From assembly GCF_023656515.1 (NCBI RefSeq), contig NZ_JAMOFV010000006.1, positions 2,419,957-2,483,956 on the forward strand: a stretch of DNA of 64,000 nt. The letters are read 5' to 3'. The stretch comes from Clostridium swellfunianum (GTDB taxonomy: Bacteria > Bacillota > Clostridia > Clostridiales > Clostridiaceae). The translations under genes and the position numbers were made by a program. Of the stretch, positions 1-7,375 are shown in pieces; the stretch's first letter is position 1, and each line of letters starts with the position of its first letter. The notes below the pieces were generated by a model. It had not been told where the DNA came from and did no database searches. It saw only the letters and a program-made list of their open reading frames with translations.

Positions 1-75
1 TGTCACAATCTCTTGCGACATAGATTATTATATATGATGGACTTTATAATGTCAACACATTTTTAAAAAAGATTT

Positions 76-1413
76 TTATAAGTTTACTACATCCTCTAGT
101 CCAGTCAATTCCATATCCTCAGATTTACTAACTTTAGGAAGTATAATATTAAGAATAAAGGCAAGCATTCCTGCATTTGCAACTCCAGAAGATCCAAATA
201 CCATTTTAGCCCATTGAGGAAATACATCAAGAACTCCTGGAACCATGCCCACTCCAAAACCAAGCCCTAAAGCTATGGCTACAATCATGCTGCTTCTATT
301 ATCAAGAGTCTCTATAGTAATCATCTTAACTCCTGCAATAACAATCATAGCAAACATAATGATAGCAGCTCCACCCAATACACTAGATGGCATAATAGCA
401 ATTATTGAGCCAACCTTTGGGAACAATCCACCTAAAATTAGTATTCCTGCTCCAGTTGCAATACTAAACCTATTAACAACTTTAGTCATAGTTATTATAC
501 TAACATTTTGTCCAAAAGCTGAATTAGGAAGCACCCCGAATATAGCTGCAAAAGAACTTCCTACAGCGTCTGCTATAACTCCCCCGCTTAATTCTTTATC
601 TGTTATCTCTCTGTTAAGTCCACCTAAAGCTATGGCAGAAATATTTCCTATAGTCTCCATAGAACTTATTGCAAAGACAATAAGCATTGATATTATAGCA
701 TCCGCATGAAATTCCAATCCAAACTCAAAAGGAATAGGCACAGATACCCAACCTGCTGAAGCGACTTGTGAAATATCTAGCTTCCCCATTGGTATAGCTA
801 CTATATATCCAACCAATATACCTATTAAGATAGCTGCAGAACTAGCTCCACCCTTTATAAACATACTGAAATATAAAACTACTAAAAGCACAATAAACCC
901 TAATAAAAGATTTGAAGGTGATCCAAAATCTTTAGCTCCTTGTCCACCAGCAAAGTAATTAATACCTACAGGAAGAAGCGACAGCCCTATTGATAAAACA
1001 ACAGTACCTATAACTACTGGCGAAAAATATTTTCTAAAGGATTTTAAAAATAAGCCAAAGAAAGCAATAACCAAACCACAAACAAAGCAAGCTCCCATAA
1101 CAGAGGCAAAATTATATTTTGCACCAATAGCTATTGCAGTTGGCACAAAAGTAAAGCTTGTACCCATTACGATTGGAAGCTTTGTTCCTATAGGTCCTAT
1201 TGGATATAGCTGAAATAAGGTTGCTACTCCAGCAACAAACATGGCAAGCTGAATCATTTTTATTTGAGTTTCCATGGGCAGCTTTAATGCATTGCACACT
1301 ATTATTACTGGCGCAATATTACCTACGAACATAGCTACAACATGTTGAAACCCAAATATCAGAGAGTCTTTAAACGCTGGTATTCCATTTAACTCGTAAA
1401 CTCTTTTATCCAT
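76..1413 (-). CDS. pbuX: Xanthine permease (NCS2 family)
   Basis: This is a polytopic nucleobase:cation symporter of the NCS2 (UraA/PbuX) family that imports xanthine across the cytoplasmic membrane. The 445-aa product has the family length and about 12-14 hydrophobic segments. A QN-containing stretch (QNVSIITMTK) and the late MPSSVLGGAAIIMF segment match the family signature. The ATG follows a GATAGGAGA ribosome site. The gene lies 38 bp downstream of xpt, in the same direction, so both are probably one transcript controlled by the purine riboswitch upstream of xpt. The substrate is inferred from this pairing; uracil or another purine cannot be excluded from sequence alone. No terminator is visible in the 75 bp that follow. 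Confidence 0.9.
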   Translation of the reverse strand: MDKRVYELNGIPAFKDSLIFGFQHVVAMFVGNIAPVIIVCNALKLPMETQIKMIQLAMFVAGVATLFQLYPIGPIGTKLPIVMGTSFTFVPTAIAIGAKYNFASVMGACFVCGLVIAFFGLFLKSFRKYFSPVVIGTVVLSIGLSLLPVGINYFAGGQGAKDFGSPSNLLLGFIVLLVVLYFSMFIKGGASSAAILIGILVGYIVAIPMGKLDISQVASAGWVSVPIPFEFGLEFHADAIISMLIVFAISSMETIGNISAIALGGLNREITDKELSGGVIADAVGSSFAAIFGVLPNSAFGQNVSIITMTKVVNRFSIATGAGILILGGLFPKVGSIIAIMPSSVLGGAAIIMFAMIVIAGVKMITIETLDNRSSMIVAIALGLGFGVGMVPGVLDVFPQWAKMVFGSSGVANAGMLAFILNIILPKVSKSEDMELTGLEDVVNL

Positions 1414-1451
1414 TTTTAGTCTCCTATCCTATATATATTTTAATGTTACTA

Positions 1452-2024
1452 TTATCTAAAGAATACTTTTCCATCATAAAATTTATCGATTATAGCTAAG
1501 GATTCTAATCTAACCCCTTTATCTTCGATAACCTGTCTTCCCTCTTGAAAGCCTTTTTCTATAATTATTCCTATGCCTACTATTTCAGCTCCAGCCTGTC
1601 TTACTATATCTATAAGTCCTAGAGCAGCTCTTCCATTTGCAAGAAAATCATCTATGATAAGCACCTTGTCTCCCTTTTGTATATAGCTTTTGCTTACCTT
1701 TATGTTATAGGTTTGTTTTTTAGTATAAGAGTGAACTTCTGATTCATAAGCATCGCCTAAGAAATTTCCTCCTAAGGTTTTCTTAGCAAAAACTACAGGC
1801 ACAAAGTTAAAATACTGTGATGCCACACAAGCAATTCCAATACCTGATGCTTCTATTGTAAGTATCTTAGTAACTTCTTTATTTTCAAATCTTCTCCTAA
1901 ACTCTATTCCCATTTCATTAAATAACTTAATATCCATTTGATGATTGACAAAGGAGTCTACTTTTAAAATATCCCCCTTCAACACTTGTCCTTCTTCTAA
2001 AATCTTGTCAACTAAAGCCTTCAT
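1452..2024 (-). CDS. xpt: Xanthine phosphoribosyltransferase
   Basis: This cytoplasmic salvage enzyme converts xanthine and PRPP to XMP. The 190-aa product matches the usual Xpt length. A PRPP-binding loop ([13 protein letters not shown], about residues 121-133) is clear. The open frame extends 30 codons further upstream, but that part reads through the leader terminator hairpin. The ATG at 2024 is preceded by AAGGAGGAC at normal spacing and opens MKALVDKI, the typical Xpt N-terminus, so it was chosen as the start. The gene is followed closely by pbuX. Control by the upstream guanine-class riboswitch is expected: high guanine or xanthine should favour termination. Confidence 0.95.
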   Translation of the reverse strand: MKALVDKILEEGQVLKGDILKVDSFVNHQMDIKLFNEMGIEFRRRFENKEVTKILTIEASGIGIACVASQYFNFVPVVFAKKTLGGNFLGDAYESEVHSYTKKQTYNIKVSKSYIQKGDKVLIIDDFLANGRAALGLIDIVRQAGAEIVGIGIIIEKGFQEGRQVIEDKGVRLESLAIIDKFYDGKVFFR

Positions 2025-2075
2025 AAATGTCCTCCTTAATGTGTTTAGAAAATAATTTTCCATAAAAACAAAAAA

Positions 2076-2101
2076 TCCTAGGCAGTACACTCTGCCTAGG
2101 A
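2076..2101 (-). terminator. Leader terminator upstream of xpt
   Basis: On the minus strand a 10-bp G/C-containing stem with arms CCTAGGCAG and CTGCCTAGG is followed at once by ATTTTTTGTTTTTATG. This is a canonical intrinsic terminator about 50 nt before the xpt start. It is the likely off-switch of the riboswitch expression platform, although it lies about 125 nt downstream of the aptamer. Confidence 0.85.
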
Positions 2102-2144
2102 ATATATAACTCAAAGCAAATCCTTTAACATTGCAGTCGTAAAG

Positions 2145-2174
2145 CTATATAAGTGTATTCTAAACACACTTATA
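2145..2174 (-). other. Hairpin between riboswitch aptamer and terminator
   Basis: The two arms CTATAAGTGTG and ACACTTATATAG form a stable stem in the xpt leader RNA, between the purine aptamer and the terminator. No U-tract follows, so it is not itself a terminator. Its role is unknown; it may act as a spacer or part of an antiterminator fold. Confidence 0.45.
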
Positions 2175-2226
2175 GACAATAAAAACTAAAATACGCATTG
2201 CTAAAGCATTAAACAAATTATACATT

Positions 2227-2289
2227 CGTAGTCAGGTAGTTTACGGCCTCCTGGTAGAAACGCTTGATCCATATTTTCAAGCATATACG
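2227..2289 (-). ncRNA. Purine riboswitch aptamer (guanine class)
   Basis: The minus strand reads as a standard purine aptamer. P1 arms are CGTATATGC at the 5' side and GACTACG at the 3' side, with the conserved AATATGG segment, the J2/3 core GTTTCTACC and a complementary P2/P3 pair. The specificity position in the 3' core (CTGACTACG) is C, which pairs with guanine or xanthine; adenine riboswitches have U there. The element precedes xpt-pbuX, the classic target of this class in Firmicutes. Confidence 0.95.
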
Positions 2290-2348
2290 AAACGAACATT
2301 ATTCAATTTTGTTTTCAAATCATTCGATTCTGTTTTTTATATAACTAT

Positions 2349-2376
2349 ATTATATACTAAATTAAATAAATATCAA
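2349..2376 (-). promoter_or_regulatory. Sigma-A promoter of the xpt-pbuX leader
   Basis: TTGATA is separated by 16 bp from TATAAT on the minus strand. The transcript would start near 2342, about 50 nt before the aptamer. No better promoter is visible in the interval. Confidence 0.7.
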
Positions 2377-2431
2377 CCTTTTTGTATTTTAATATAAGTT
2401 AACCTCATTACTTCTTACAGTCATAAAAGTA

Positions 2432-2980
2432 TTATAAACTCAATATGTTCTCAATTCTCTTCCTTACTTCTAGTGGCAAGCATCCTTGTAATGCTCTCTC
2501 CAATAAAAAAATCTTTTGGACTCCATTGGATAAAAAATACTCCTCTATCATTTTAACCTTTGCTTCTCTTCCAGGAATTAATTGATAAATCACATACCAA
2601 TCCTCTAGTGAAGTAAAAGGGATCTCTATACCGCTAATTTTTCTAAACTCTAATATAGATTTATAATCAAAAATATATTCATATAATCCACTATCATGGT
2701 TAATTACAAATCCAGCCATTACGTCAACATCAATTCCGTTTACTACGTACTCATAAAAGTATCTTGTAGAATAAGCAGAAGTCTTCTCGTAAGTTTTCTT
2801 TTCTCCAATCGCCTTAAGCAGCTCATCTGCTTTATCAATATCTTTGATATCTACAAAAATATCTATGTCATTAGGTTTATCTACAAGTCCAAACTGATTC
2901 AGTAAAATGGAAGCACCGACTCCCCATAATACATTTGCCTTATTAAGCTTCTCTCCTATATAACTTAAGGTATTAAACAT
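2432..2980 (-). CDS. Nucleotidyltransferase-fold protein
   Basis: The 182-aa cytoplasmic protein has the hallmarks of the minimal nucleotidyltransferase fold. A glycine-rich GVGAS motif lies near residue 21 and a DIDIFVDI acidic pair about 16 residues later, as in stand-alone MNT-like or aminoglycoside-adenylyltransferase-like domains. The real substrate is not recognisable. A GTG four codons upstream is possible, but it overlaps the GAGGTG ribosome site; the ATG at 2980 sits 9 nt after that site and was chosen. It has no evident partner such as a HEPN antitoxin-type gene next to it and is separated from the xpt leader and from yabR by non-coding DNA. Confidence 0.65.
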   Translation of the reverse strand: MFNTLSYIGEKLNKANVLWGVGASILLNQFGLVDKPNDIDIFVDIKDIDKADELLKAIGEKKTYEKTSAYSTRYFYEYVVNGIDVDVMAGFVINHDSGLYEYIFDYKSILEFRKISGIEIPFTSLEDWYVIYQLIPGREAKVKMIEEYFLSNGVQKIFLLERALQGCLPLEVRKRIENILSL

Positions 2981-3154
2981 TTCACATATCACCTCATACT
3001 GGTCATTTTCTTAACTAATGCAATAATTATACTGCTTTAATATAGTTAGATTAAACCATAATTTATAGTATATCATAAGTTCATATAAATGGTTATATGG
3101 TTTTATGGTTAACTGGCTGGACAACTCTTTAACCTATGCTCAAAAAATATTAAA

Positions 3155-3174
3155 GGAACCATTTTCATGGTTCC
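3155..3174 (-). terminator. Terminator after yabR
   Basis: GGAACCAT and ATGGTTCC form an 8-bp stem with a 4-nt loop, followed on the minus strand by TTTAATATTTTTTG. It closes the yabP-yabQ-divIC-yabR unit. Confidence 0.75.
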
Positions 3175-3183
3175 CAGTTTATC

Positions 3184-3594
3184 TTAATAATTTGAACTTT
3201 TTCTATATCCACGACCCTTTGAGTCTTGGTGCTTCTTAAGTTCTTGTACCTTTTCTTCGCTTTCCTTTAAAAACTTTGAAAGTCTATCTTCGAAGTTTCC
3301 AGAAGCTGATTTAGTTCTATCTTGGCTCCAATCAATCTCCATTGGTCTCATAGATTTCTTTGGAGGTGTAGCCTGTTTTATAGATAGGCTAATTTTACCG
3401 TTATCATCCACTGAAATTACCTTAACTTTAACTTTATCTTTTTCCTTAAGATAATCTCTTATATTTTTTACAAATGTATCCGATACCTCAGATATGTGGA
3501 CTAAACCTGTTTTACCATCCACCTCAACAAAAGCACCAAAATTAGTAATGTTAACTACTGTACCTTCTAGAATACTTCCTGTCTGTAAGGTCAT
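3184..3594 (-). CDS. yabR: S1 RNA-binding domain protein YabR
   Basis: This 136-aa protein has one S1 (OB-fold) RNA-binding domain over residues 3-72, including the typical GTVVNITNFGAFVEVDGKTG and GLVHISEVS elements. The tail from about residue 75 is lysine-rich and low-complexity. Length and position directly after divIC match B. subtilis YabR and its clostridial relatives. The domain indicates binding to RNA or the ribosome; no specific role can be read from the sequence. The ribosome site AAGGAGGAG lies 12-13 nt before ATG. A terminator follows the stop within 30 bp. Confidence 0.88.
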   Translation of the reverse strand: MTLQTGSILEGTVVNITNFGAFVEVDGKTGLVHISEVSDTFVKNIRDYLKEKDKVKVKVISVDDNGKISLSIKQATPPKKSMRPMEIDWSQDRTKSASGNFEDRLSKFLKESEEKVQELKKHQDSKGRGYRKSSNY

Positions 3595-3658
3595 ATTAAA
3601 AAGACTCCTCCTTAAAAATTATAAATATGATATATTTTAAAATAAAATATCAACAAAG

Positions 3659-3940
3659 TTATTTGTTTTGAATTACAGGAGTCTCTCCATCCTTAACAAG
3701 ACCCAATCTTTCTCTAGCCAATCTTTCGTAGTACTCATTAGGGCTATCAGTCATTTTCATAACTTCGTCCTGTAACTTTTGATTTTTATCTTGCTGCTTA
3801 GATAACTCCTGCTGCTTAACTTCCATTTCCTTTTTAAGCTTAATCATAGTTATCTGAGTGCTCACAAGAATATAGCCTACATACATAGAAGCGAAAACAA
3901 TTATAGCTTTTTTTAGAGTAAGTTTCTTATTCTTTCTCAT
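3659..3940 (-). CDS. divIC: Septum formation initiator DivIC/FtsB-like
   Basis: This small bitopic membrane protein has a basic N-terminus, one transmembrane helix (about residues 12-30) and an extracellular coiled coil rich in K, Q and E (about 35-75). The C-terminal sequence ARERLGLVKDGE is typical of the FtsB/DivIC family, which scaffolds the divisome with FtsL and DivIB. I chose the ATG at 3940 (MRKNKK, 93 aa) because AAGGGG lies 9 nt upstream; two in-frame ATGs further up have poor spacing. It sits between yabQ and yabR, as in other spore formers. Confidence 0.9.
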   Translation of the reverse strand: MRKNKKLTLKKAIIVFASMYVGYILVSTQITMIKLKKEMEVKQQELSKQQDKNQKLQDEVMKMTDSPNEYYERLARERLGLVKDGETPVIQNK

Positions 3941-3999
3941 CTGCATGTTCCCCTTCATATACATTAGTCTATATCTTCTCTTATATTTTATGTTGTATT

Positions 4000-4428
4000 C
4001 TAATTTTCTTCAAGGTTTTTCTTTAGGATTTTTTGTTTATTTTTTCTTTTTAAACTATAGAATAATAATTGTAACGGATAAAATGCAAAATTAAAAGTTA
4101 TTCTAATATACTTAGCAGTGGTTCTTACAATCTTATACTGTGCTTTTATGAAATATTTACTTAAAAGCACCATATATAAAAGTATCCCTGCAGCTATGGC
4201 TATGTAAACATACTCTCTCATGTAAGCATGATTTGTCATAAGTAAAAAAATAAATACAATTATGCCAGTTAATATCCAAAATAAGGTATCCTCTATAAAG
4301 GTTACAACTATATTAGGATTTTCTAACCCTCTAAAAACTCTGTATAAATCAAATAGTACTCCTGTTATTACTCCTGCAAGCAAACTAAATAAAAGTAGAT
4401 TGAACTGAGTTGAAATTGATGATAACAT
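4000..4428 (-). CDS. yabQ: Spore cortex biosynthesis protein YabQ
   Basis: The 142-aa protein is predicted to have three or four transmembrane helices (residues about 8-30, 45-65, 70-90) and a basic tail. The N-terminal FSLLAGVITGVLFDLYR stretch is characteristic of YabQ, a sporulation membrane protein required for cortex assembly in B. subtilis. It starts 9 bp after the yabP stop, behind a GGGAG ribosome site, and is followed by divIC. Membrane topology and context support the call; the biochemical activity is unknown in the family. Confidence 0.9.
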   Translation of the reverse strand: MLSSISTQFNLLLFSLLAGVITGVLFDLYRVFRGLENPNIVVTFIEDTLFWILTGIIVFIFLLMTNHAYMREYVYIAIAAGILLYMVLLSKYFIKAQYKIVRTTAKYIRITFNFAFYPLQLLFYSLKRKNKQKILKKNLEEN

Positions 4429-4437
4429 AGCTTCTCC

Positions 4438-4731
4438 CTACTTAAACAACTTCTTAAAGATGCTTTCTTCGTCTTTTTTAATTTCAACACCGGAATAAAC
4501 ACAGGAATTTATTGTTCCAACAATCATAACTTCACCATTTTGAACGTCCAGCTTATTCATTCTTAAGCCTTCCCCCTTAATGGTCATAGAACCAAGGCAT
4601 GTATTAAGCATTATAACCGTCTCGTTAAAACTTATAACCTCAACTACTCCAGTTAAAGCTAGCCTTTTCCTGTTTTCAAGTACTAAATTGCTCTTTTTTT
4701 CTTCTACTTTTATATCCTTTTTTAACTCCAT
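4438..4731 (-). CDS. yabP: Sporulation protein YabP
   Basis: The 97-aa YabP-family protein carries the family core (RKRLALTGVVEVISFNETVI, then the beta-rich MTIKGEGLRMNKLDV stretch). YabP and its paralogue YqfC belong to sporulation, and B. subtilis yabP is expressed in the mother cell. It precedes yabQ by 9 bp and follows rqcP. No sporulation-sigma promoter was identified in the 73 bp upstream. Confidence 0.9.
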   Translation of the reverse strand: MELKKDIKVEEKKSNLVLENRKRLALTGVVEVISFNETVIMLNTCLGSMTIKGEGLRMNKLDVQNGEVMIVGTINSCVYSGVEIKKDEESIFKKLFK

Positions 4732-4804
4732 CTCTTACCTCCAGGCATACCAATTATTCCATGCTCTTCTTGTATCTATTTATATGCCTGAAGGTTCCTT
4801 TATA

Positions 4805-5074
4805 TTACTCTTCCTCGTCAGTATCTTCTTCACCAACCAAAATCTCATACATAGCTTTTGCATCATCTTTTCTGACATGTTCAGCTATATTTAAAATTCT
4901 AGCCTTGAGCGTTTTAGTAGCATACTGAATCTCAATTATGTCGCCTTCTTTAATGTCAGTACTAGGCTTAGCCACCTTGCCATTTATAATAACTCTGCCA
5001 TTCTCACAAGCTTCCTTGGCAACGGTTCTTCTTTTAATTATTCTTGATACCTTTAGATATTTGTCTAGTCTCAT
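4805..5074 (-). CDS. rqcP: S4-domain ribosome quality-control factor RqcP (YabO)
   Basis: This 89-aa protein consists mainly of one S4 RNA-binding domain (MRLDKYLKVSRIIKRRTVAKEACENGRVIINGKVAK). RqcP (YabO, Hsp15-like) works with RqcH in C-terminal alanine tailing of peptides on stalled 50S subunits. The acidic tail EEDTDEEE is typical of clostridial members. ATG follows AAGGGGGCAAGAATC. The gene is in the conserved yabN-yabO-yabP order, but here hup and a long palindrome intervene between yabN and rqcP. Confidence 0.9.
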   Translation of the reverse strand: MRLDKYLKVSRIIKRRTVAKEACENGRVIINGKVAKPSTDIKEGDIIEIQYATKTLKARILNIAEHVRKDDAKAMYEILVGEEDTDEEE

Positions 5075-5134
5075 GATTCTTGCCCCCTTTTATAAACTAA
5101 CTTTTCTTATTTATTTTCTTGATTAGAAAAAATT

Positions 5135-5360
5135 TTAGAGTATGGTTGAAGTAAGCATGGTATGTAAGCGTAGAAAGCATTGAACGAGCATTTATAAGAC
5201 TTAACCTATTTTAGCTAAAACTGCGTTAAGAACCGTTTACTGTTCGAGTACAGCGAGTTTAAACGGTTTAGCAGATTTAGCTAAAATAGGTTTTAGTCCT
5301 ATATGCGCAGCGAAGCCTTCCTAACTTTACATACCATGCGTTGCTGCAACCATACTCTAA
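5135..5360. repeat. 226-bp imperfect palindrome between rqcP and hup
   Basis: The two halves of this interval are near reverse complements. The outer arms are TTAGAGTATGGTTG at 5135 and its complement ending at 5360. GCATGGTATGTAA and its complement follow inside, then an 18-nt block (AACCTATTTTAGCTAAA) and its complement at about 5203-5220 and 5275-5292. The centre near 5247 is itself self-complementary (CTGTTCGAGTACAG). No open frame with a ribosome site is seen. It could be a MITE-like or other miniature repeat, or a long structured RNA at the 3' end of the hup transcript, which would follow the hup terminator. No second copy was noticed in the window. Confidence 0.8.
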
Positions 5361-5380
5361 GACTCCTATCCTAATAAAAA

Positions 5381-5404
5381 AAGCCTGAAGCAACTTCAGG
5401 CTTT
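5381..5404 (-). terminator. Terminator of hup
   Basis: The 9-bp arms AAGCCTGAAG and CTTCAGGCTT with a 4-nt loop are followed by TTTTTTTATTAG on the minus strand. A strong intrinsic terminator 12 bp after the hup stop suggests hup is transcribed on its own. Confidence 0.92.
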
Positions 5405-5416
5405 TAGAAAAAGTTA

Positions 5417-5695
5417 TTATTTCTTTTCAACTTTTTCTTTGAATTCTTTACCAGCCTTGAATACAGGAACTACTGATGCTGGTATAGTTATTTCTTCTTT
5501 AGTTCTTGGATTTCTTCCAACTCTAGCAGCTCTTTCTCTGGATTCGAAAGTACCAAATCCAACTAGTTGAACTTTTTCTCCATTTGCTAGTGCTTCTTGA
5601 ACACTATCTATAAATCCTTTTAATGCTGCTTCTGCATCTTTCTTTGTTAAGCTGCTTTTCTCAGCCATGCTTGCGATTAATTCTGATTTGTTCAT
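5417..5695 (-). CDS. hup: DNA-binding protein HU
   Basis: The 92-aa protein is a full-length HU/IHF-family nucleoid protein (MNKSELIASMAEKSSLTKKD...). It includes the DNA-contacting beta-arm with the GRNPRT motif (about residues 60-65). Only a weak AGGA lies next to the ATG, and it is inside a stem. A strong AGGAGGTGG lies about 90 nt upstream and may be brought to the AUG by that stem (see separate entry). A strong terminator follows at once. The gene sits between yabN and rqcP; B. subtilis hbs is elsewhere. Confidence 0.95.
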   Translation of the reverse strand: MNKSELIASMAEKSSLTKKDAEAALKGFIDSVQEALANGEKVQLVGFGTFESRERAARVGRNPRTKEEITIPASVVPVFKAGKEFKEKVEKK

Positions 5696-5790
5696 TTTGT
5701 ATCCTGGTTTCTAAATTCTAAGATTTTACCTTACCGGGCCAGCAAGACAGGTTTAAATAAACCATAAACCAGGGTTTTCCACCTCCTAAA
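5696..5790 (-). promoter_or_regulatory. Structured hup leader with distant Shine-Dalgarno
   Basis: On the minus strand AGGAGGTGG (about 5782-5790) is followed by AAAAC, then CCTGGTTT. About 70 nt later AAACCAGG appears, then ATACAAA and the hup ATG. The 8-bp stem CCTGGTTT/AAACCAGG would loop out the middle, leaving about 12 nt between the strong Shine-Dalgarno and the AUG. Further local hairpins lie in the loop (GGTTTATTTAAACC and CTTGCT/GGTAAG). A 15-codon reading frame beginning MVYLNLSCW in the loop is an alternative explanation (leader peptide), but its spacing from the ribosome site is long (13 nt). Confidence 0.55.
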
Positions 5791-5888
5791 AATGTAAATT
5801 TATTTTCAGCCCATTTTTTCCTTTAGTTTATATATGTAATTAATAAAACTAAACAATGTAAGTACAATAAATATATTCTGCATAAGGA

Positions 5889-7361
5889 TTAGATTTCCTT
5901 CTTTTTTGACAAAGTTTTCTTTTGCTTTGCCTCTTCCCAAAGAGTATCCATTTGCTCAAGAGTCATATCCTTAAGATTCATCCCCTTTGAGATTGCAGAT
6001 TGTTCTATATATTCAAAGCGGTTTATGAATTTGTCTATAGTATAATTTAATGCATTTTCGGGCTCGATGTCAAGGAATCTAGCCACATTTACTGCTGCAA
6101 AAATCAAATCTCCCACTTCTTCTAGTATTCTTGCCTTGTTTTTGTCTTTATATACATCTTTTACCTCCTGAAACTCCTCGAAAACCTTATCTAATGCGTC
6201 TTCAACTTTGTCCCAGTCAAAACCCACCTTCTTAGCTTTACCTTGAACTTTTTCTGCTCTCATTAACGCAGGAAGGTTCTTACCAATATGTCTTAATTCT
6301 TCTGTATAAGTTTCAAAACCCTTTTCTTTCTTCTTTATTTCATCCCAATTTGCAAGAACTTCATTGGAATTTTCAACCTTAACTTCACCAAATATATGCG
6401 GATGTCTTTCTATCATCTTGTTGCTTACAGACTTTATAACATCCTTTATGTCAAAGAACCCTTCTTCCTTACCTATCTGAGCATGAAATACAACCTGAAG
6501 AAGCACATCTCCCAGCTCCTCCACAAGCATATCATCATCCTTTTCATCTATGGCTTCTAAAGCCTCATAGCATTCCTCAATTAGATATCTCTTAAGAGAT
6601 TCATGAGTCTGTTCCCTGTCCCAAGGACAGCCATCCTCACATCTTAAAGTATCCATTATTTGAACAAGGTCGGTAAAATCTAAGTTGTTATCCAAACTCT
6701 TTGGCACAAATACCGAAGTTAAGTGATCTATATCCTCTTGTCTGTCTAAATCATAAAGAGGAATTTTTCTTATGCTTTCCTCTCCTTTAACTCCAGCAGC
6801 ACGGATAAAGTAAATTTCTGTATCGTCTTTATAATAATCCGTTAGCGCAAGCTTAACCTCTGAAGCAATAAATTTGTTGTATACCTGGGTTATTATAGTT
6901 CCAATTCTTTTATCTAGAACTTGATTTTTTATATCGAAGGCGTCTATAACCTTTAGTCCCTCAACAGGATCAAGCTTAAGACTTTCCATTATAACATCAA
7001 TAAAGCTTACCGCAGGATAAAGCTGATACTCTACCCCTTGCTCTTCACAAAGCTTAATAAGATTGCCAACGGATTTTTCAGCCACCAACGGATGACCTGG
7101 CACTGCATAAACTACATTGCTGTTGTTATCATGCTCTTTCATAAGCTCTTCAGCTATTGATGCATAAACCTCATCAAAACTATCCAAAGTATCATACTTT
7201 TCATCGTAGGTTTTAAAATCTATTCCAAGGCTCTTTAAGTATTCCACATTAGGATGCTTATAGGTTCTTAGAAAAACCTTTGCTCCACTTTTCAATACCT
7301 CTAGTGTGCCTAATGTTATTGCATCCTTTGCCCCAGGACCAAGTCCAACTATTTTTATCAT
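5889..7361 (-). CDS. yabN: YabN: tetrapyrrole methylase-like/MazG fusion
   Basis: The 490-aa protein fuses an N-terminal tetrapyrrole (SAM) methylase-like domain (residues 1 to about 220, GLGPGAKDAITLGT at the start) to a MazG nucleoside triphosphate pyrophosphohydrolase module (about 230-485). The MazG part has the CPWDREQTH signature, an EECYE/EELGD metal-binding set and a second repeat, EEVGDLIFAAVN. MazG hydrolyses NTPs to NMP and PPi, probably cleansing the nucleotide pool. The fusion is the normal YabN form in Firmicutes. It begins 14 bp after the spoVB-like gene, behind AAAGGAG, so the two are probably cotranscribed. Confidence 0.92.
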   Translation of the reverse strand: MIKIVGLGPGAKDAITLGTLEVLKSGAKVFLRTYKHPNVEYLKSLGIDFKTYDEKYDTLDSFDEVYASIAEELMKEHDNNSNVVYAVPGHPLVAEKSVGNLIKLCEEQGVEYQLYPAVSFIDVIMESLKLDPVEGLKVIDAFDIKNQVLDKRIGTIITQVYNKFIASEVKLALTDYYKDDTEIYFIRAAGVKGEESIRKIPLYDLDRQEDIDHLTSVFVPKSLDNNLDFTDLVQIMDTLRCEDGCPWDREQTHESLKRYLIEECYEALEAIDEKDDDMLVEELGDVLLQVVFHAQIGKEEGFFDIKDVIKSVSNKMIERHPHIFGEVKVENSNEVLANWDEIKKKEKGFETYTEELRHIGKNLPALMRAEKVQGKAKKVGFDWDKVEDALDKVFEEFQEVKDVYKDKNKARILEEVGDLIFAAVNVARFLDIEPENALNYTIDKFINRFEYIEQSAISKGMNLKDMTLEQMDTLWEEAKQKKTLSKKKEI

Positions 7362-7375
7362 ATGTACATGCTCCT

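Noticed and set aside
5715-5768. 15-codon leader peptide (MVYLNLSCW...) in the hup leader
   Set aside because: Spacing to the ribosome site is 13 nt and the frame is short. The stem-bridged Shine-Dalgarno explains the same sequence better, so it is not listed as a gene.
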